In this document: one piece after another, positions 18,092 through 27,248 of the stretch | How positions within the stretch are numbered: position 1 is the first letter of the stretch | Layout of the letters: each line of letters opens with the position of its first letter | Source of the DNA: Olavius sp. associated proteobacterium Delta 1 | Lineage (GTDB): Bacteria > Desulfobacterota > Desulfobacteria > Desulfobacterales > JAFDCJ01 | Assembly (NCBI GenBank): GCA_902749685.1 | Contig: CACVKW010000964.1 | Span: 17,802 to 81,801, forward strand | DNA: 64,000 nt | Reading direction: 5' to 3' | The notes under the pieces: generated by a model | The model's input: only the letters and a program-made list of their open reading frames with translations | Told to the model about the DNA's origin: nothing | The model's database searches: none | Translations under genes and position numbers: made by a program

Positions 18092-19437
18092 TCCAGTTTT
18101 TCCTGCCCGATCGCCCGATATAGGACGGCTTTTGCTATTTTATAATCATATAGCGCATTATAGTAATTGGTCATCGTATCGGTAAACAGGGTCTGGGCCA
18201 CCAGCACATCGGTGGTGGTCGACACCTGCTCTTTATATCGTTCTTCGGTGATCCTCAGATTTTCTTTGGCCTGTTCAATCGCTTTTTCAATGGTGACGAT
18301 ATTCTTCTCGGATTCAATGGTTCTCAGATACGCCTCGTTCACTCCCAGGTCGATATTGTCCAAAATTTCTTCTTTGCGGGATTTGGCCTGGGCAAGACGG
18401 CTCAGCTTTTGCCGGACTCCGTAGGTGGTGCGGCCCCATTCCCAGAAATTCCAGGTTGCCGTCGCTCGGATATCCCAAAATTCTTTATCTCCGATTCCCC
18501 TTCCACCATCGACATCCCAGTCGGTTCCGCGTCGGGTATGGGTGCCGATAAGGTTGACCGACGGGTAATAGTCTTTTTGAGATAACTTGTAGTCTTTTTC
18601 TGCAATTTCTACTTCCAGTTCGGCAACTTGAATTTCAAATCGATTGGCTTGCGCCTGGTCCAGGCAGTACTCGATGTCATATTCAAAGGGCGCATAATCC
18701 AGGATGTCCACGATGGCCACCGGGGCTGTGACCGGCTTGCGCAGCAGGGTGTTGTATTGGGATTTGGCGATTTCCATGTTGTTTTGGGCGGTAATCAGCC
18801 TCTGCTTGGCATTGGCCAACTGCACCTGGCTTTGCAGTAAATCGTTTAATGGGCTCATGCCGACCTGGTACATGTTTTCAGCAACGTCTTTCTGAGAGGC
18901 AATTTGGGTGACGGTGTCGCGCGCCACATCAACTAGTTTCTGAGATTTTAATATTGAAAAATAAGCATTTTTGGCATCTAGAATGACATCCTGGCGCGTT
19001 ATTTTTTCTGTTATTTCAGCAATATCCAAGCCCAGACTGGCAATTTTATACTGATTGATCAGCGCGAGTCCGGTGAAAATCGGCTGCGAAAAAGAGGTTA
19101 CAAAGTTGTATTCATCCTGCGGATTTGTCAGCACATCACTGACCCCAATCCCCGGCACGCCTAAAGCTTGTACGGTCGGTTCGTCACGGCGAATGTAACC
19201 ATATCTTGCACTCAAAGTCGGTAAAAATTCGGTGGTTCGCGCATTTTTGTTTGCTTGGGCAGCTCTAATCTCGTCCTGGGACTGCTGCAGTCGCAGGTTG
19301 GCTTTGAGAGCGGCTTCAATTGTTTGTTTGAGGTCGAGTTTTACCGTCGTATTTTGAGCAAAATTCAGGGCTGGATAGGTAAGAATCAGGCCAAAAGTGA
19401 AGGTAAGAATCAAAATCCTTAATTGAGATGTTATCAT
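18088..19437 (-). CDS. TolC family outer membrane protein
   Basis: The 449-residue protein has a signal peptide (about 1-27) and two internally similar halves with long helices, typical of the OEP/TolC fold (for example FSQPIFTGLALINQYKIASL and WNFWEWGRTTYGVRQKLSRL). It should form a trimeric outer-membrane channel. It is unusual that it overlaps ftsE by 4 bp and heads the FtsEX-EnvC operon. No membrane fusion protein or inner-membrane pump adjoins it, so the partner transporter is open. Confidence 0.87.
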   Translation of the reverse strand: MITSQLRILILTFTFGLILTYPALNFAQNTTVKLDLKQTIEAALKANLRLQQSQDEIRAAQANKNARTTEFLPTLSARYGYIRRDEPTVQALGVPGIGVSDVLTNPQDEYNFVTSFSQPIFTGLALINQYKIASLGLDIAEITEKITRQDVILDAKNAYFSILKSQKLVDVARDTVTQIASQKDVAENMYQVGMSPLNDLLQSQVQLANAKQRLITAQNNMEIAKSQYNTLLRKPVTAPVAIVDILDYAPFEYDIEYCLDQAQANRFEIQVAELEVEIAEKDYKLSQKDYYPSVNLIGTHTRRGTDWDVDGGRGIGDKEFWDIRATATWNFWEWGRTTYGVRQKLSRLAQAKSRKEEILDNIDLGVNEAYLRTIESEKNIVTIEKAIEQAKENLRITEERYKEQVSTTTDVLVAQTLFTDTMTNYYNALYDYKIAKAVLYRAIGQEKLE

Positions 19438-19492
19438 GGTGAAATCAGCGCTATCAACCCAAACCGCCCTTGTTTAATCAGCTGATTTTGGA

Positions 19493-19521
19493 TTGACCCT
19501 TTGTATATTTATTGATATGGA
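19493..19521 (+). promoter_or_regulatory. Sigma-70-type promoter of pyrE
   Basis: TTGACC at 19493-19498 and TATGGA at 19516-19521 are 17 bp apart. The predicted transcript starts near 19528 and enters the hairpin described next before reaching pyrE. Confidence 0.5.
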
Positions 19522-19563
19522 ATCTATGAGGTCAGGGAGTGCCGTTGCCGGTTTTCCTTGCTC

Positions 19564-19620
19564 AAAGCCTCCACTGAATCCCATTAAAAAGGCTTCTTCC
19601 ATTAAGTGGAGGCTTTTTTA
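19564..19620 (+). terminator. Intrinsic terminator or attenuator in the pyrE leader
   Basis: AAAGCCTCCACT at 19564-19575 pairs perfectly with AGTGGAGGCTTT at 19605-19616, and the T-run follows at once on the plus strand. It lies between the predicted promoter and pyrE with no plus-strand gene before it, so it would end the pyrE transcript unless bypassed. A 40-codon frame (ATG 19526 to TAG 19646-19648) runs through the hairpin, recalling leader-peptide control of pyrE in enterobacteria. No Shine-Dalgarno is visible for that frame. Confidence 0.7.
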
Positions 19621-19739
19621 TATCGAAAAAACATTTTTAAATCAATAGATTCTTGGGATGGCCCTTCATCACCCTAACCGTAACATCTTGCGGAGCTATA
19701 TGCTGGCGAGTTTCCGTCGAAAGGAAGACTTCACTGACT

Positions 19740-20315
19740 ATGAAACAGGAACTGATAGATATCCTCTGCCTTAAATCATTCAAATATAGCAAAGAGCCTA
19801 TATTTAAGCTGGTTTCCGGCAAACTCAGCCGGTTCTATGTCAACTGTAAGCCGACAAGCCTGAGCGCGCGGGGGATGTATCTGGTGGGGCACCTGATATT
19901 TGACGAAATCAGGGACAATGATGTGTCCGGGGTGGGCGGGCTTACCTTCGGGGCTGATCCGTTGGCAGTGGCCACCGCTTTTGCATCCGAAATGAATGGA
20001 CAGGCGATCAATGCTTTTTCAATTCGCAAAACCCAAAAGGATCACGGTATTGTGCGATGGGTCGAAGGCGATGTCCAACCAGGGCAGCGGGTGGTGATCA
20101 TCGACGATGTCGCCACCACCGGTGGTTCCACCATCAAGGCCATCGAGCGGGCTCGCTCGGAGGGTCTGGAAGTTGTCAAATCGGTAATTTTGGTTGATCG
20201 GCAGGAGGGGGGGCTTGAAAATATTGCGCAATACGTGGACGAAGTGAACAGCATAATCAATCGCGACGAGTTGATCGAAAGGTGGAAGGAGTTAGGAATG
20301 ACGAATGACAAATGA
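19740..20315 (+). CDS. pyrE: Orotate phosphoribosyltransferase
   Basis: PyrE joins orotate and PRPP to form orotidine 5'-phosphate in pyrimidine synthesis. The 191-residue protein has the PRPP-binding motif VVIIDDVATTGGS at 118-130 and the orotate loop region KTQKDHG. The ATG at 19740 (MKQELIDIL) is chosen because AAAGGAAG lies upstream and homologues start here; the frame is open back to 19653. The leader hairpin suggests control by pyrimidine level. A small palindrome follows the stop. Confidence 0.92.
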   Translation: MKQELIDILCLKSFKYSKEPIFKLVSGKLSRFYVNCKPTSLSARGMYLVGHLIFDEIRDNDVSGVGGLTFGADPLAVATAFASEMNGQAINAFSIRKTQKDHGIVRWVEGDVQPGQRVVIIDDVATTGGSTIKAIERARSEGLEVVKSVILVDRQEGGLENIAQYVDEVNSIINRDELIERWKELGMTNDK

Positions 20316-20332
20316 TCCGCCGAAGGCGGATC
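20314..20332. repeat. GAA-loop palindrome after pyrE
   Basis: GATCCGCC at 20314-20321 and GGCGGATC at 20325-20332 form a perfect 8-bp stem around a GAA loop, starting within the pyrE stop codon. There is no T-run. A similar palindrome with TCCGCC/GGCGGA arms occurs at 43304-43318. Confidence 0.6.
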
Positions 20333-20425
20333 TAATTAAGGTATTCTATCGATTTTAAATTAATTTAATATGATGGAGCACAGCGACTTCCATAAATTGT
20401 CATTATTCATTAGTCAATATTCATT

Positions 20426-20794
20426 TCAAACGATATACGTTGCCCCCGCGTCATCCGATTCCCAGGCGGTGACTTTGCTGACGCTTGCTGCCTGATTATC
20501 AATTCTTTTTTGCAGTTCGGTGGCGACAAAATAGGCGATGTTTTCAGAAGACGGCTGGCTCTGTTGAAAGTAGTCCAGCTCATTGAGATATTTGTGATCA
20601 AGCAGGGACATGATGGCGCGTACGTGCTTTTTGATGATACCGAAATCCATCAAAACCCCCGCGTCGTCCATTTTTTCTCCCGTAACATAGACTTCGACTT
20701 TCCAGTTGTGACCATGCAGATTCTCGCATTTTGAGCCCACCATGGTGAGTTGATGAGCGGCGGCAAATTCTGTGACAACCTTTAACTCGTACAT
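20426..20794 (-). CDS. queD: 6-carboxy-tetrahydropterin synthase QueD
   Basis: A 122-residue member of the PTPS family. Zinc ligands His14, His27 and His29 (FAAAHQL and LHGHNW) and the catalytic Cys23 are present. QueD converts dihydroneopterin triphosphate to 6-carboxytetrahydropterin in queuosine and archaeosine precursor synthesis. It starts 8 bp after dnaJ and is probably cotranscribed with it. The other queuosine genes are not in the window. Confidence 0.9.
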   Translation of the reverse strand: MYELKVVTEFAAAHQLTMVGSKCENLHGHNWKVEVYVTGEKMDDAGVLMDFGIIKKHVRAIMSLLDHKYLNELDYFQQSQPSSENIAYFVATELQKRIDNQAASVSKVTAWESDDAGATYIV

Positions 20795-20802
20795 TTTATT
20801 TC

Positions 20803-21918
20803 CTAATTAATGGCTTCAGCCGCTCCGCCTTTGAGGATATTCTTCAATTTCTTGGATAATTTGTTGGACTCGAGCTGGGCGAATTCTTTCAGCAGCCCTT
20901 CTTGTTTCTTATTTAAATGGGTTGGTGTTCTGATATCGACCTGAATCAACTGGTCACCGCGTCTTCCCGTTCGCAAGGATGGAATACCCTCGCCGGGAAA
21001 AGTCAGCACTTCGCCGGGTTGGGTACCTTTGGGTATTTTGAGCTTTTTATTGCCGTTTAAGGTCGGGACGGAAATTTTATCGCCCAATGCCGCCTGAACG
21101 AATGATATCGGGATCTGGCAGATAATATCAGATTCGCGGCGCTGGAAAAAATCATGGGCTTCGACGTAAATAAAGACGTATAGATCCCCGGGAGGGCCTC
21201 CATACCGGCCGGGCTCTCCTTCACTGGTCAGGCGCAATCTTGACCCGTTGTCAACGCCGGCCGGAATTTTGACTGAAACTTTTTTGGCAACCATCACCTG
21301 GCCTGCCCCCCCACACGAGGTGCATGGGTGGGTGACAGCCTGGCCTTCACCGCGACAGACAGGACAGGTTGTGCGTACTGTGAAAAAGCCCTGGTTTCTA
21401 GAAATTTGACCGACCCCGCCGCACTGACGGCAGGTTTCCGGACTGGTTCCCGGTTCACAGCGACTGCCGTCGCACGCGGGGCAGACCTCTCTTTTTTCTA
21501 CTTTGATCTCTGTTTCTGTGCCAAAAGCAGCATCCATAAAGCTGAGGGTCAAGTCAAAGCGCAGGTCCGCGCCGCGTTGTGCTCTAGATCTGGAACGTCT
21601 GCGGGTACCGAATCCGAAGAAATCGTCGAAAATATCGCTGAAGCTCGAAAAAATGTCTTCAAATCCACCAAAACCAGAAAAGCCGGACCCTTCAAGCCCG
21701 GCATGACCGTATTGGTCGTAGATGGCCCGTTTTTCAGCGTCGCGCAAAACTTCATATGCTTCAGCTGCTTCCTTAAAATTATCTTCAGCTTCTTTATCGC
21801 CGGGATTTCTATCCGGATGGTATTTTAAGGCGAGTTTGCGATAGGATGCTTTTAACTCATTTTCAGCTGCGTTGCGGCTTACGCCTAGAATCTCATAATA
21901 ATCCCGTTTGGTACCCAT
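20803..21918 (-). CDS. dnaJ: Chaperone protein DnaJ
   Basis: The 371-residue protein has a complete J domain with HPD at 34-36, a Gly/Phe-rich linker (about 70-115, GFSGFGGFEDIF), four zinc-binding CxxCxGxG-type repeats (about 145-215) and the C-terminal substrate-binding domains. It is a type I Hsp40 that delivers unfolded proteins to DnaK. No dnaK or grpE adjoins it; instead it leads into queD. Confidence 0.95.
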   Translation of the reverse strand: MGTKRDYYEILGVSRNAAENELKASYRKLALKYHPDRNPGDKEAEDNFKEAAEAYEVLRDAEKRAIYDQYGHAGLEGSGFSGFGGFEDIFSSFSDIFDDFFGFGTRRRSRSRAQRGADLRFDLTLSFMDAAFGTETEIKVEKREVCPACDGSRCEPGTSPETCRQCGGVGQISRNQGFFTVRTTCPVCRGEGQAVTHPCTSCGGAGQVMVAKKVSVKIPAGVDNGSRLRLTSEGEPGRYGGPPGDLYVFIYVEAHDFFQRRESDIICQIPISFVQAALGDKISVPTLNGNKKLKIPKGTQPGEVLTFPGEGIPSLRTGRRGDQLIQVDIRTPTHLNKKQEGLLKEFAQLESNKLSKKLKNILKGGAAEAIN

Positions 21919-22092
21919 TTATGCTACCATGTCAGTTTGACGTCTTGCGATTTTTGTCCTGCTGGTTTTAGAAATTTATGCCGTTTTTCGAGGCGAAAGT
22001 CCTTGCCCGGTGTCTGATAATTCCCCTGTGGACAGTTAATCAGCTCTCAAATGTTGTCACTAATGTAATGCAAGAATGGTTGTTGTCAAATC

Positions 22093-23280
22093 TTAATGGA
22101 TCGCTGCATTTCCTGACTTCGGTGCATTTGTACCCACTAAAAATAACCCGGTGCAAAGAATCATTATGATCGCCCCCAGAGGAAATGCCCAGCTTAATTG
22201 AAAGTAATCCATCATCAATCCTCCCAGCAAAGCGCCGCACAGCATTCCCAGACTGTGGGCGACCGTCATCAGCGCCATCACACTTCCCATGGCATTGGCT
22301 CTGCTTCCCCTTAAGACGGCCATTGCCATCAGGGCCGGCATCGCGATTCCCCCGCCGAGGCCGAAAAAAAATGAGGCCATTACCAGATCCTGAACCTGGC
22401 CGGCCCACTCAAATGAAAGGATGGCATAACTGATGACCAGCCCGCCGATGACGATCATCAATTTTTTGCTGATCCTGTCGGCGATATATCCCATGGGGAT
22501 GTGGATTAGTCCGCTGATAAATATTCCCAGCATGATCAATACCCCGATCATTGAACTGGAAGCTGCAAATTTCGTATCCGCATACAACGGGATAAATCCC
22601 CATATGATGCCGACACAAACCACATACGCAAATCTGAATAGAAATAGACCGACCAAATGCCGGTCATACAGCAATGCTTTCCATGAAAAGGAAGCATCAC
22701 GGTCTCTGATTCCACGTTCTAAGCTTGTCGGCGGCAGCAGCCAAAGGCTTAGCAAAAAACCGATGAGTGCCAGCGCGCCCATGCAAATAAAGGATGCCTG
22801 CAGACTGAAAGAATCCTTGATGACACCGCCGATCAGTGGTCCGAGGCTCAGGCCTAAGAACAGGGACATATTAAACAGGCCCATGGTGGCCCCTTCACGG
22901 CCGCTCGGAGTGATATCACCGATATAAGCCTGAATGACCGGCATCAACATGGCCGAGGCGATTCCATGAAAAAATCGGATGACAATCAAGGTGTTGACTG
23001 CATCCGAATAAATAAACGCTACCGATATCAGGGCATAGGCGAAAAAACCGGGGACGATTACCGGCTTGCGCCCCTTTAAGTCCGAAAGTCGTCCGAAATA
23101 CGGCAGGAAAAAGGTTCGCGAAAGGGAAAACGCGCCGAAAATCAATCCGACATACAAACCGGATGCGCCAAGGTCGTGAGCATAAATCGGCAATAGCGGA
23201 ACCACAATTCCGACACCGGTTACCGCTGCAAAAATCGAAAAAAACAGGGTGCCGAATATTTTTTTGTCAAGTTTGTTCAA
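22093..23280 (-). CDS. Major facilitator superfamily transporter
   Basis: 395 residues with about 12 hydrophobic segments and the MFS loop motif GRLSDLKGRKPV between helices 2 and 3. It resembles the drug-efflux/multidrug (TetA-like) group, exporting small molecules with proton exchange, but the substrate is unknown. The best start is a TTG at 23280; no in-frame ATG precedes the first helix. It is related in sequence pattern to the transporter at 53.5 kb. Confidence 0.85.
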   Translation of the reverse strand: MNKLDKKIFGTLFFSIFAAVTGVGIVVPLLPIYAHDLGASGLYVGLIFGAFSLSRTFFLPYFGRLSDLKGRKPVIVPGFFAYALISVAFIYSDAVNTLIVIRFFHGIASAMLMPVIQAYIGDITPSGREGATMGLFNMSLFLGLSLGPLIGGVIKDSFSLQASFICMGALALIGFLLSLWLLPPTSLERGIRDRDASFSWKALLYDRHLVGLFLFRFAYVVCVGIIWGFIPLYADTKFAASSSMIGVLIMLGIFISGLIHIPMGYIADRISKKLMIVIGGLVISYAILSFEWAGQVQDLVMASFFFGLGGGIAMPALMAMAVLRGSRANAMGSVMALMTVAHSLGMLCGALLGGLMMDYFQLSWAFPLGAIIMILCTGLFLVGTNAPKSGNAAIH

Positions 23281-23305
23281 CTTGCTTATTTGATAAATTC
23301 TTTAT

Positions 23306-23375
23306 CTCTCGCAGAGCCCGCCGAGATCGCAGAGTTTTTTGTTTTTCTCTGCGCTCTCTGTGGGCTCTGTGAGAG
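23306..23375. repeat. Inverted CTCTG-rich intergenic element
   Basis: CTCTCGCAGAGCCCGCCGAG begins a left arm (about 23306-23335) that is mirrored by a right arm ending GGGCTCTGTGAGAG at about 23373. The two arms are imperfectly complementary around a T-rich centre and could fold into a long hairpin between two minus-strand genes. Confidence 0.55.
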
Positions 23376-23398
23376 GTTTGATGGCACCTGATCGGGGA

Positions 23399-25327
23399 TC
23401 AAAAGATGATTTCTCCGGTTTTTTCGGTGCTGTATCCGCCTAATTCTTCGACGCGACGCTTAAATTCGGGACTATTGATGGTTTCAAGCATCAGTTGGAT
23501 ATTTTCCGATTCAAAATGCGCCAGCGGGATGATCAAATCGTACTGCTCGGTGACCACCGGAATAAAATCGAGATCCAGCGCCTTGGCGGCGGCATAAATT
23601 CCTAAGCCGGCATCCACCGTACCGCTGAGCACTGCCACCGCCACGGCCATGTGAGTGAACTCTTCATGCTGATAGCCGATCATATCTTCCGAATTGATGC
23701 CGATCTGATTTAGACGGTAGTCAAGCAAGATTCGAGTGCCGGAACCCGGCTGGCGGTTGATAAATGATATATCTTTGCGGGCCAGATCCTCGATGCCTCT
23801 TATGCCTTTGGGATTTCCCCGGCCGACAATTAGACCTTGATCGCGGTAGACCAGATTGACCAGTTTGACTTCGATTTCCGGCAAGTACTTCGCAATATAG
23901 GATACATTGTAAGAACCGTCTTCGGTATCCAGCAGATGCGATCCCGCCAGGTGGCAGGCGCCTCTTTTGACAGCCATCAAACCGCCCATGCTTCCGACAT
24001 GGCTGGAAGAAATGGAAAGGTGACTGTGTTTAACTTTGATCCTGTCGGCCAGAACGTCCAACGTGTTATCATGACTGCCGACCACGACAATGGTCTGCCG
24101 CACGGAAGAAAGCGGGCGTAGCAATTCGGCGGCTGCGGTTTCATTATCTTTGATCCCCTCAATATGGTTCGGGATGCGAATGATGCCATCGGCCTCGGTG
24201 ATCGAGGTGATGCAGCCGGCGCCTCTGGGCAGGGGCGTTGCCACAACCCGGTTGCCGACCTGACCCAGTTTTACCCGTAAAAATTCTTCGACGCCAAGTT
24301 TGGAGGCAATTTTGCGGGTGGGCTCAACATCAATTATTTGAACCGGCGGGTCGGGCTGGCCCAGCATTCGTTTGAGTATGGGGCGGACTAACTGTTCAAA
24401 TGCAATGATGGCCGAAACCGGATATCCAGGCATGCCAAAAACCGGTTTGCCTCTGACGTTACCGATGACCACGGGCTTGCCGGGCATGATGGTAACACCA
24501 TGAACCAGGACCGTGCCGAGATCGAGAATCACGCCTTTGGCGTAGTCTTCCGAACCGGCTGAAGATCCCCCCAGCACGAGTATCATTTGATAATCTTGAT
24601 TGACGGCCTCGTCTACCACCTGTTTGATTATTTCAGGATCATCCGCCAGCATCTCATGGCGGGTGTAAGTTCCACCGATTTTTTCAACCAGGCTGCCCAG
24701 CATAAATGAATTGGTTTCGAGCACCTGACCGGGCTTGACTGAATCGAGCGACTGGCTGCGCCAGTCGAAAAGCTCCGATCCTGTCGGGATGATCAGAATC
24801 TTCGGTTTTTTTTTGACCGGCACTTTAAACATGCCGCCTGTCAGCAGGGCTCCCACACAATACGGCGTGATCATATGATTTTGCGGAAACAGAAGTTCGG
24901 TGGCCACAATATCTTCACCAACTTTGCGGACATTTTGCCAGGGAAACACCGGTTTATCAATTTCGATGCGATCGTCATCAATAACATTGACGTGTTCGAT
25001 CATGATCACCGCATCTGTTTCCGGCGGCATCACATGGCCGGTATTCACATAAAATGCTTCTTGCCCAATCGCAAGCTCTTTGGTCACCGCCTCACTTGCC
25101 CCAAAGGTGTTTTGCGCCTTGACAGCCAATCCGTCCATAGCGGCCGCATTAAAATGGGGCGCAGAAGTTTTGGCATATATCGGTTCGGCCAGTACCCGTC
25201 CAACAGCATGCGGGACCCGAGCCTCCTCAGCGACTAAGGTCTCATCCACAGAAAATTGCGCATCGACAATTTTCCTGGCCTCCTGCAGGGTCTTCATTTT
25301 TAAATACACATTACGGGTTTTACTCAT
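23399..25327 (-). CDS. MoeA-type molybdopterin protein fused to a periplasmic-binding-like domain
   Basis: Residues 1-410 are a MoeA molybdotransferase (NAAAMDGLAV, NTGHVMPPETDAVIMIEHV, GGSSAGSEDY, GMPGYPVSAI). Residues about 425-642 form a PBP-like (LysR substrate-binding type) domain (GSHDNTLDVLADRI, RQPGSGTRILLD). MoeA inserts metal into molybdopterin; the fused domain may sense or bind an oxyanion, which is an inference. The domain pair is known from other deltaproteobacteria and archaea. The start could be the ATG at 25327 or the one ten codons later. Confidence 0.88.
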   Translation of the reverse strand: MSKTRNVYLKMKTLQEARKIVDAQFSVDETLVAEEARVPHAVGRVLAEPIYAKTSAPHFNAAAMDGLAVKAQNTFGASEAVTKELAIGQEAFYVNTGHVMPPETDAVIMIEHVNVIDDDRIEIDKPVFPWQNVRKVGEDIVATELLFPQNHMITPYCVGALLTGGMFKVPVKKKPKILIIPTGSELFDWRSQSLDSVKPGQVLETNSFMLGSLVEKIGGTYTRHEMLADDPEIIKQVVDEAVNQDYQMILVLGGSSAGSEDYAKGVILDLGTVLVHGVTIMPGKPVVIGNVRGKPVFGMPGYPVSAIIAFEQLVRPILKRMLGQPDPPVQIIDVEPTRKIASKLGVEEFLRVKLGQVGNRVVATPLPRGAGCITSITEADGIIRIPNHIEGIKDNETAAAELLRPLSSVRQTIVVVGSHDNTLDVLADRIKVKHSHLSISSSHVGSMGGLMAVKRGACHLAGSHLLDTEDGSYNVSYIAKYLPEIEVKLVNLVYRDQGLIVGRGNPKGIRGIEDLARKDISFINRQPGSGTRILLDYRLNQIGINSEDMIGYQHEEFTHMAVAVAVLSGTVDAGLGIYAAAKALDLDFIPVVTEQYDLIIPLAHFESENIQLMLETINSPEFKRRVEELGGYSTEKTGEIIF

Positions 25328-25437
25328 AAATTTGGACCTCAGCTAAAATTAAGATTTCCGGTAAACTACTCGGAGTAATGGACTTGGCTTCTTCATAGAC
25401 CGTGTTTTGAAGTAGTACACCTTAAACCTTCACTTCC

Positions 25438-26670
25438 TCAGATTGGAATTACTGCCACCTCTGTTCCTTGATCCAGTCCTTCCGTATTCATGCCAATTTC
25501 GATTAATCCGTCTGCTTTTACCATGGTATTGATTAGGCCGGATTTGCCCAAAATCGGTTCAGCCCAAATTGCCCCCGCTTTGTGAACCAGGCGGACCCGA
25601 ACATAATCGACCCGGCCCTGAGCCGACGCCAGATTTCTGCTCAGACGTGCCGTGAGCCGTGATTTTTTTCCCCCGTCATCGTTTAAACCGCTGACCTGTT
25701 CAATAAAGGGTTTTACAATACGCGAAAATACCACCATGGCTGATACCACATGCCCGGGCAATCCCCAGAAAGCCTTGTTTTGAACCCGGGCCAAAATTGT
25801 TGGTTTTCCCGGACTTATGGATATGCCGTGAAAAAGAATTTCAGAGTCCTGCATCGCAGAGATGACATCGATGGTAAAATCGCGGGCGCCCACCGAACTG
25901 CCGCCGGATACCAGAATCATATCACACTCGGTCAGGGCCTGAGTGCATTTTGCCAGAAGCACTTTATAGTCATCGTGCACAATTCCATAGGGAAGCGCCG
26001 TAGCACCCATCTGCCGGACCAAACCCAGGAGGGTGTAAGTATTGATATCACGGATCTGGCCCGGTCCCGGTGTTTCATTAACGGGTACAATTTCATCACC
26101 GGTGGAGATGATGCCGATGGTCGGTTTTTTAAAGACCGTTACCGTCTGGATGCCCAGAGCTGCCAGCATACCGGCTTCCTGGGGTCTGATTCGGCTCCCG
26201 CCGGTCAGGGCAATTTCACCTTTATTTAAATCCTCGCCGACCTCGACCATATTCTGGCCGGGCGCGACACTGCGGTAGACCTCAATGGTCGTGTCATCGA
26301 TGGCCTCAGTGTGTTCCACCATAACAACGCTGTCAGCGCCTGTCGGCAACATACCGCCGGTTGATATGCGTACGGCCTCACCCGGGCCCACCGCAAGATT
26401 CGAAGACTCACCCATTGCAACAGTGCCTTTCAAGTTGAGATAGGCGGGATTCCCCTCGCTGGCACCAAAAGTAGAGGCCCCCCGGACGGCAAACCCATCC
26501 ATTATCGAGCGGGCGAAATCCGGCAGATCGATGTCCGAACGGATGTCGGTGGCCAGAACGCTACCCATTGATTCGCCCAGCGAAATATCCTCGGTCCGCA
26601 GGGGAGCAAAATGCTTCCGGTATTCAAGCGCCTGATCAATTGTTTTAACTTTAAAAAACGCTTTCATCAT
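25438..26670 (-). CDS. moeA: Molybdopterin molybdenumtransferase MoeA
   Basis: About 410 residues with MoeA hallmarks: SIMDGFAVRG, STGGMLPTGADSVVMVEHT, GIISTGDEIV, SGGSSVGARDF and GLPGHVVSAM. It transfers molybdate or tungstate into adenylated molybdopterin. It is the second MoeA gene in a row on this strand, so the two may serve different metals or pathways. I start it at the ATG-ATG pair at 26670/26667. The frame stays open further upstream, to 26835, only because the heptamer repeat there has no stops; that extension has no ribosome binding site and encodes repeat peptide. Confidence 0.9.
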   Translation of the reverse strand: MMKAFFKVKTIDQALEYRKHFAPLRTEDISLGESMGSVLATDIRSDIDLPDFARSIMDGFAVRGASTFGASEGNPAYLNLKGTVAMGESSNLAVGPGEAVRISTGGMLPTGADSVVMVEHTEAIDDTTIEVYRSVAPGQNMVEVGEDLNKGEIALTGGSRIRPQEAGMLAALGIQTVTVFKKPTIGIISTGDEIVPVNETPGPGQIRDINTYTLLGLVRQMGATALPYGIVHDDYKVLLAKCTQALTECDMILVSGGSSVGARDFTIDVISAMQDSEILFHGISISPGKPTILARVQNKAFWGLPGHVVSAMVVFSRIVKPFIEQVSGLNDDGGKKSRLTARLSRNLASAQGRVDYVRVRLVHKAGAIWAEPILGKSGLINTMVKADGLIEIGMNTEGLDQGTEVAVIPI

Positions 26671-26750
26671 ATTTTCCGATGTATCCTTCCCAAGGTTATT
26701 TATCCGATCAATATGAGCCAGCGCCGCGATATTGTCAAGCGCTGAAGCTG

Positions 26751-26814
26751 CTGGATGCTGGATGCTGGATGCTGGATGCTGGATGCTGGATACTGGATGC
26801 TGGATTGGCGCACG
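26751..26814. repeat. Heptanucleotide tandem array, left copy
   Basis: About eight tandem copies of CTGGATG (one variant CTGGATA) lie just upstream of moeA. The array continues into the left arm of the inverted repeat at 26800-26844. The right copy, in opposite orientation, is at 28932-29071. Confidence 0.9.
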
Positions 26815-26844
26815 GCAGGTGAAGAACAGGCGCACGGCTCACGG
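26800..26844 (+). repeat. Left arm of 45-bp inverted repeat flanking the helicase gene
   Basis: The 45 bases starting CTGGATTGGCGCACGGCAGG match the reverse complement of 28894-28938 at 44 of 45 positions by direct reading. The arms are about 2.05 kb apart and enclose only the DEAD-box helicase gene and its promoter. Confidence 0.9.
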
Positions 26845-27137
26845 CGCACAGCAAACGGCAGAAGGTCCAGGTGTAAGGTAGAATACGCAAGGCTAAGGCA
26901 GATCCTGTTCGCTCTGCGCAACCCTCTGGGCTATGCCCTATCAATCCGAAATATGAAATCCGCAATTTTGTCATTCCTTCTCCCACCGTCATACCTTCTG
27001 ATCCTCTCACCTTCCTTTTTCCCCCTTCGACACGAGTCAGCTCGTCGCAGGCCGCCTTCCGTCATCTGTCCTCTGTCTTCAGTTTTCAGTCTTCATTCCG
27101 ACTTCCGCATTCCGACTTCCGAATTCATATATCTGAC
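26845..27137. other. Intergenic low-complexity region
   Basis: No credible gene. The stretch carries degenerate pyrimidine-rich words (for example TTCCGCATTCCGACTTCCG near 27101) and a palindromic segment CGACACGAGTCAGCTCGTCG at 27028-27047 that is related to 1880-1904. Confidence 0.4.
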
Positions 27138-27165
27138 TTGCAATAATTATAAATAGTAGTATAAT
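27138..27165 (+). promoter_or_regulatory. Sigma-70-type promoter of the helicase gene
   Basis: TTGCAA at 27138-27143 and a perfect TATAAT at 27160-27165 are separated by 16 bp. The promoter sits inside the inverted-repeat segment, about 84 bp before the chosen start. Confidence 0.6.
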
Positions 27166-27248
27166 CTACCCATTATATGATTAGACGGATGATTAAATTG
27201 TGCTTCCGTTTAGGTGTTAAGCACATCTCTCAGCATAAAAAGGTATCA

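Noticed and set aside
26671..26835. N-terminal repeat extension of MoeA
   Set aside because: The extension is the translated heptamer array from a GTG without a ribosome binding site. The normal MoeA N-terminus begins at 26670.
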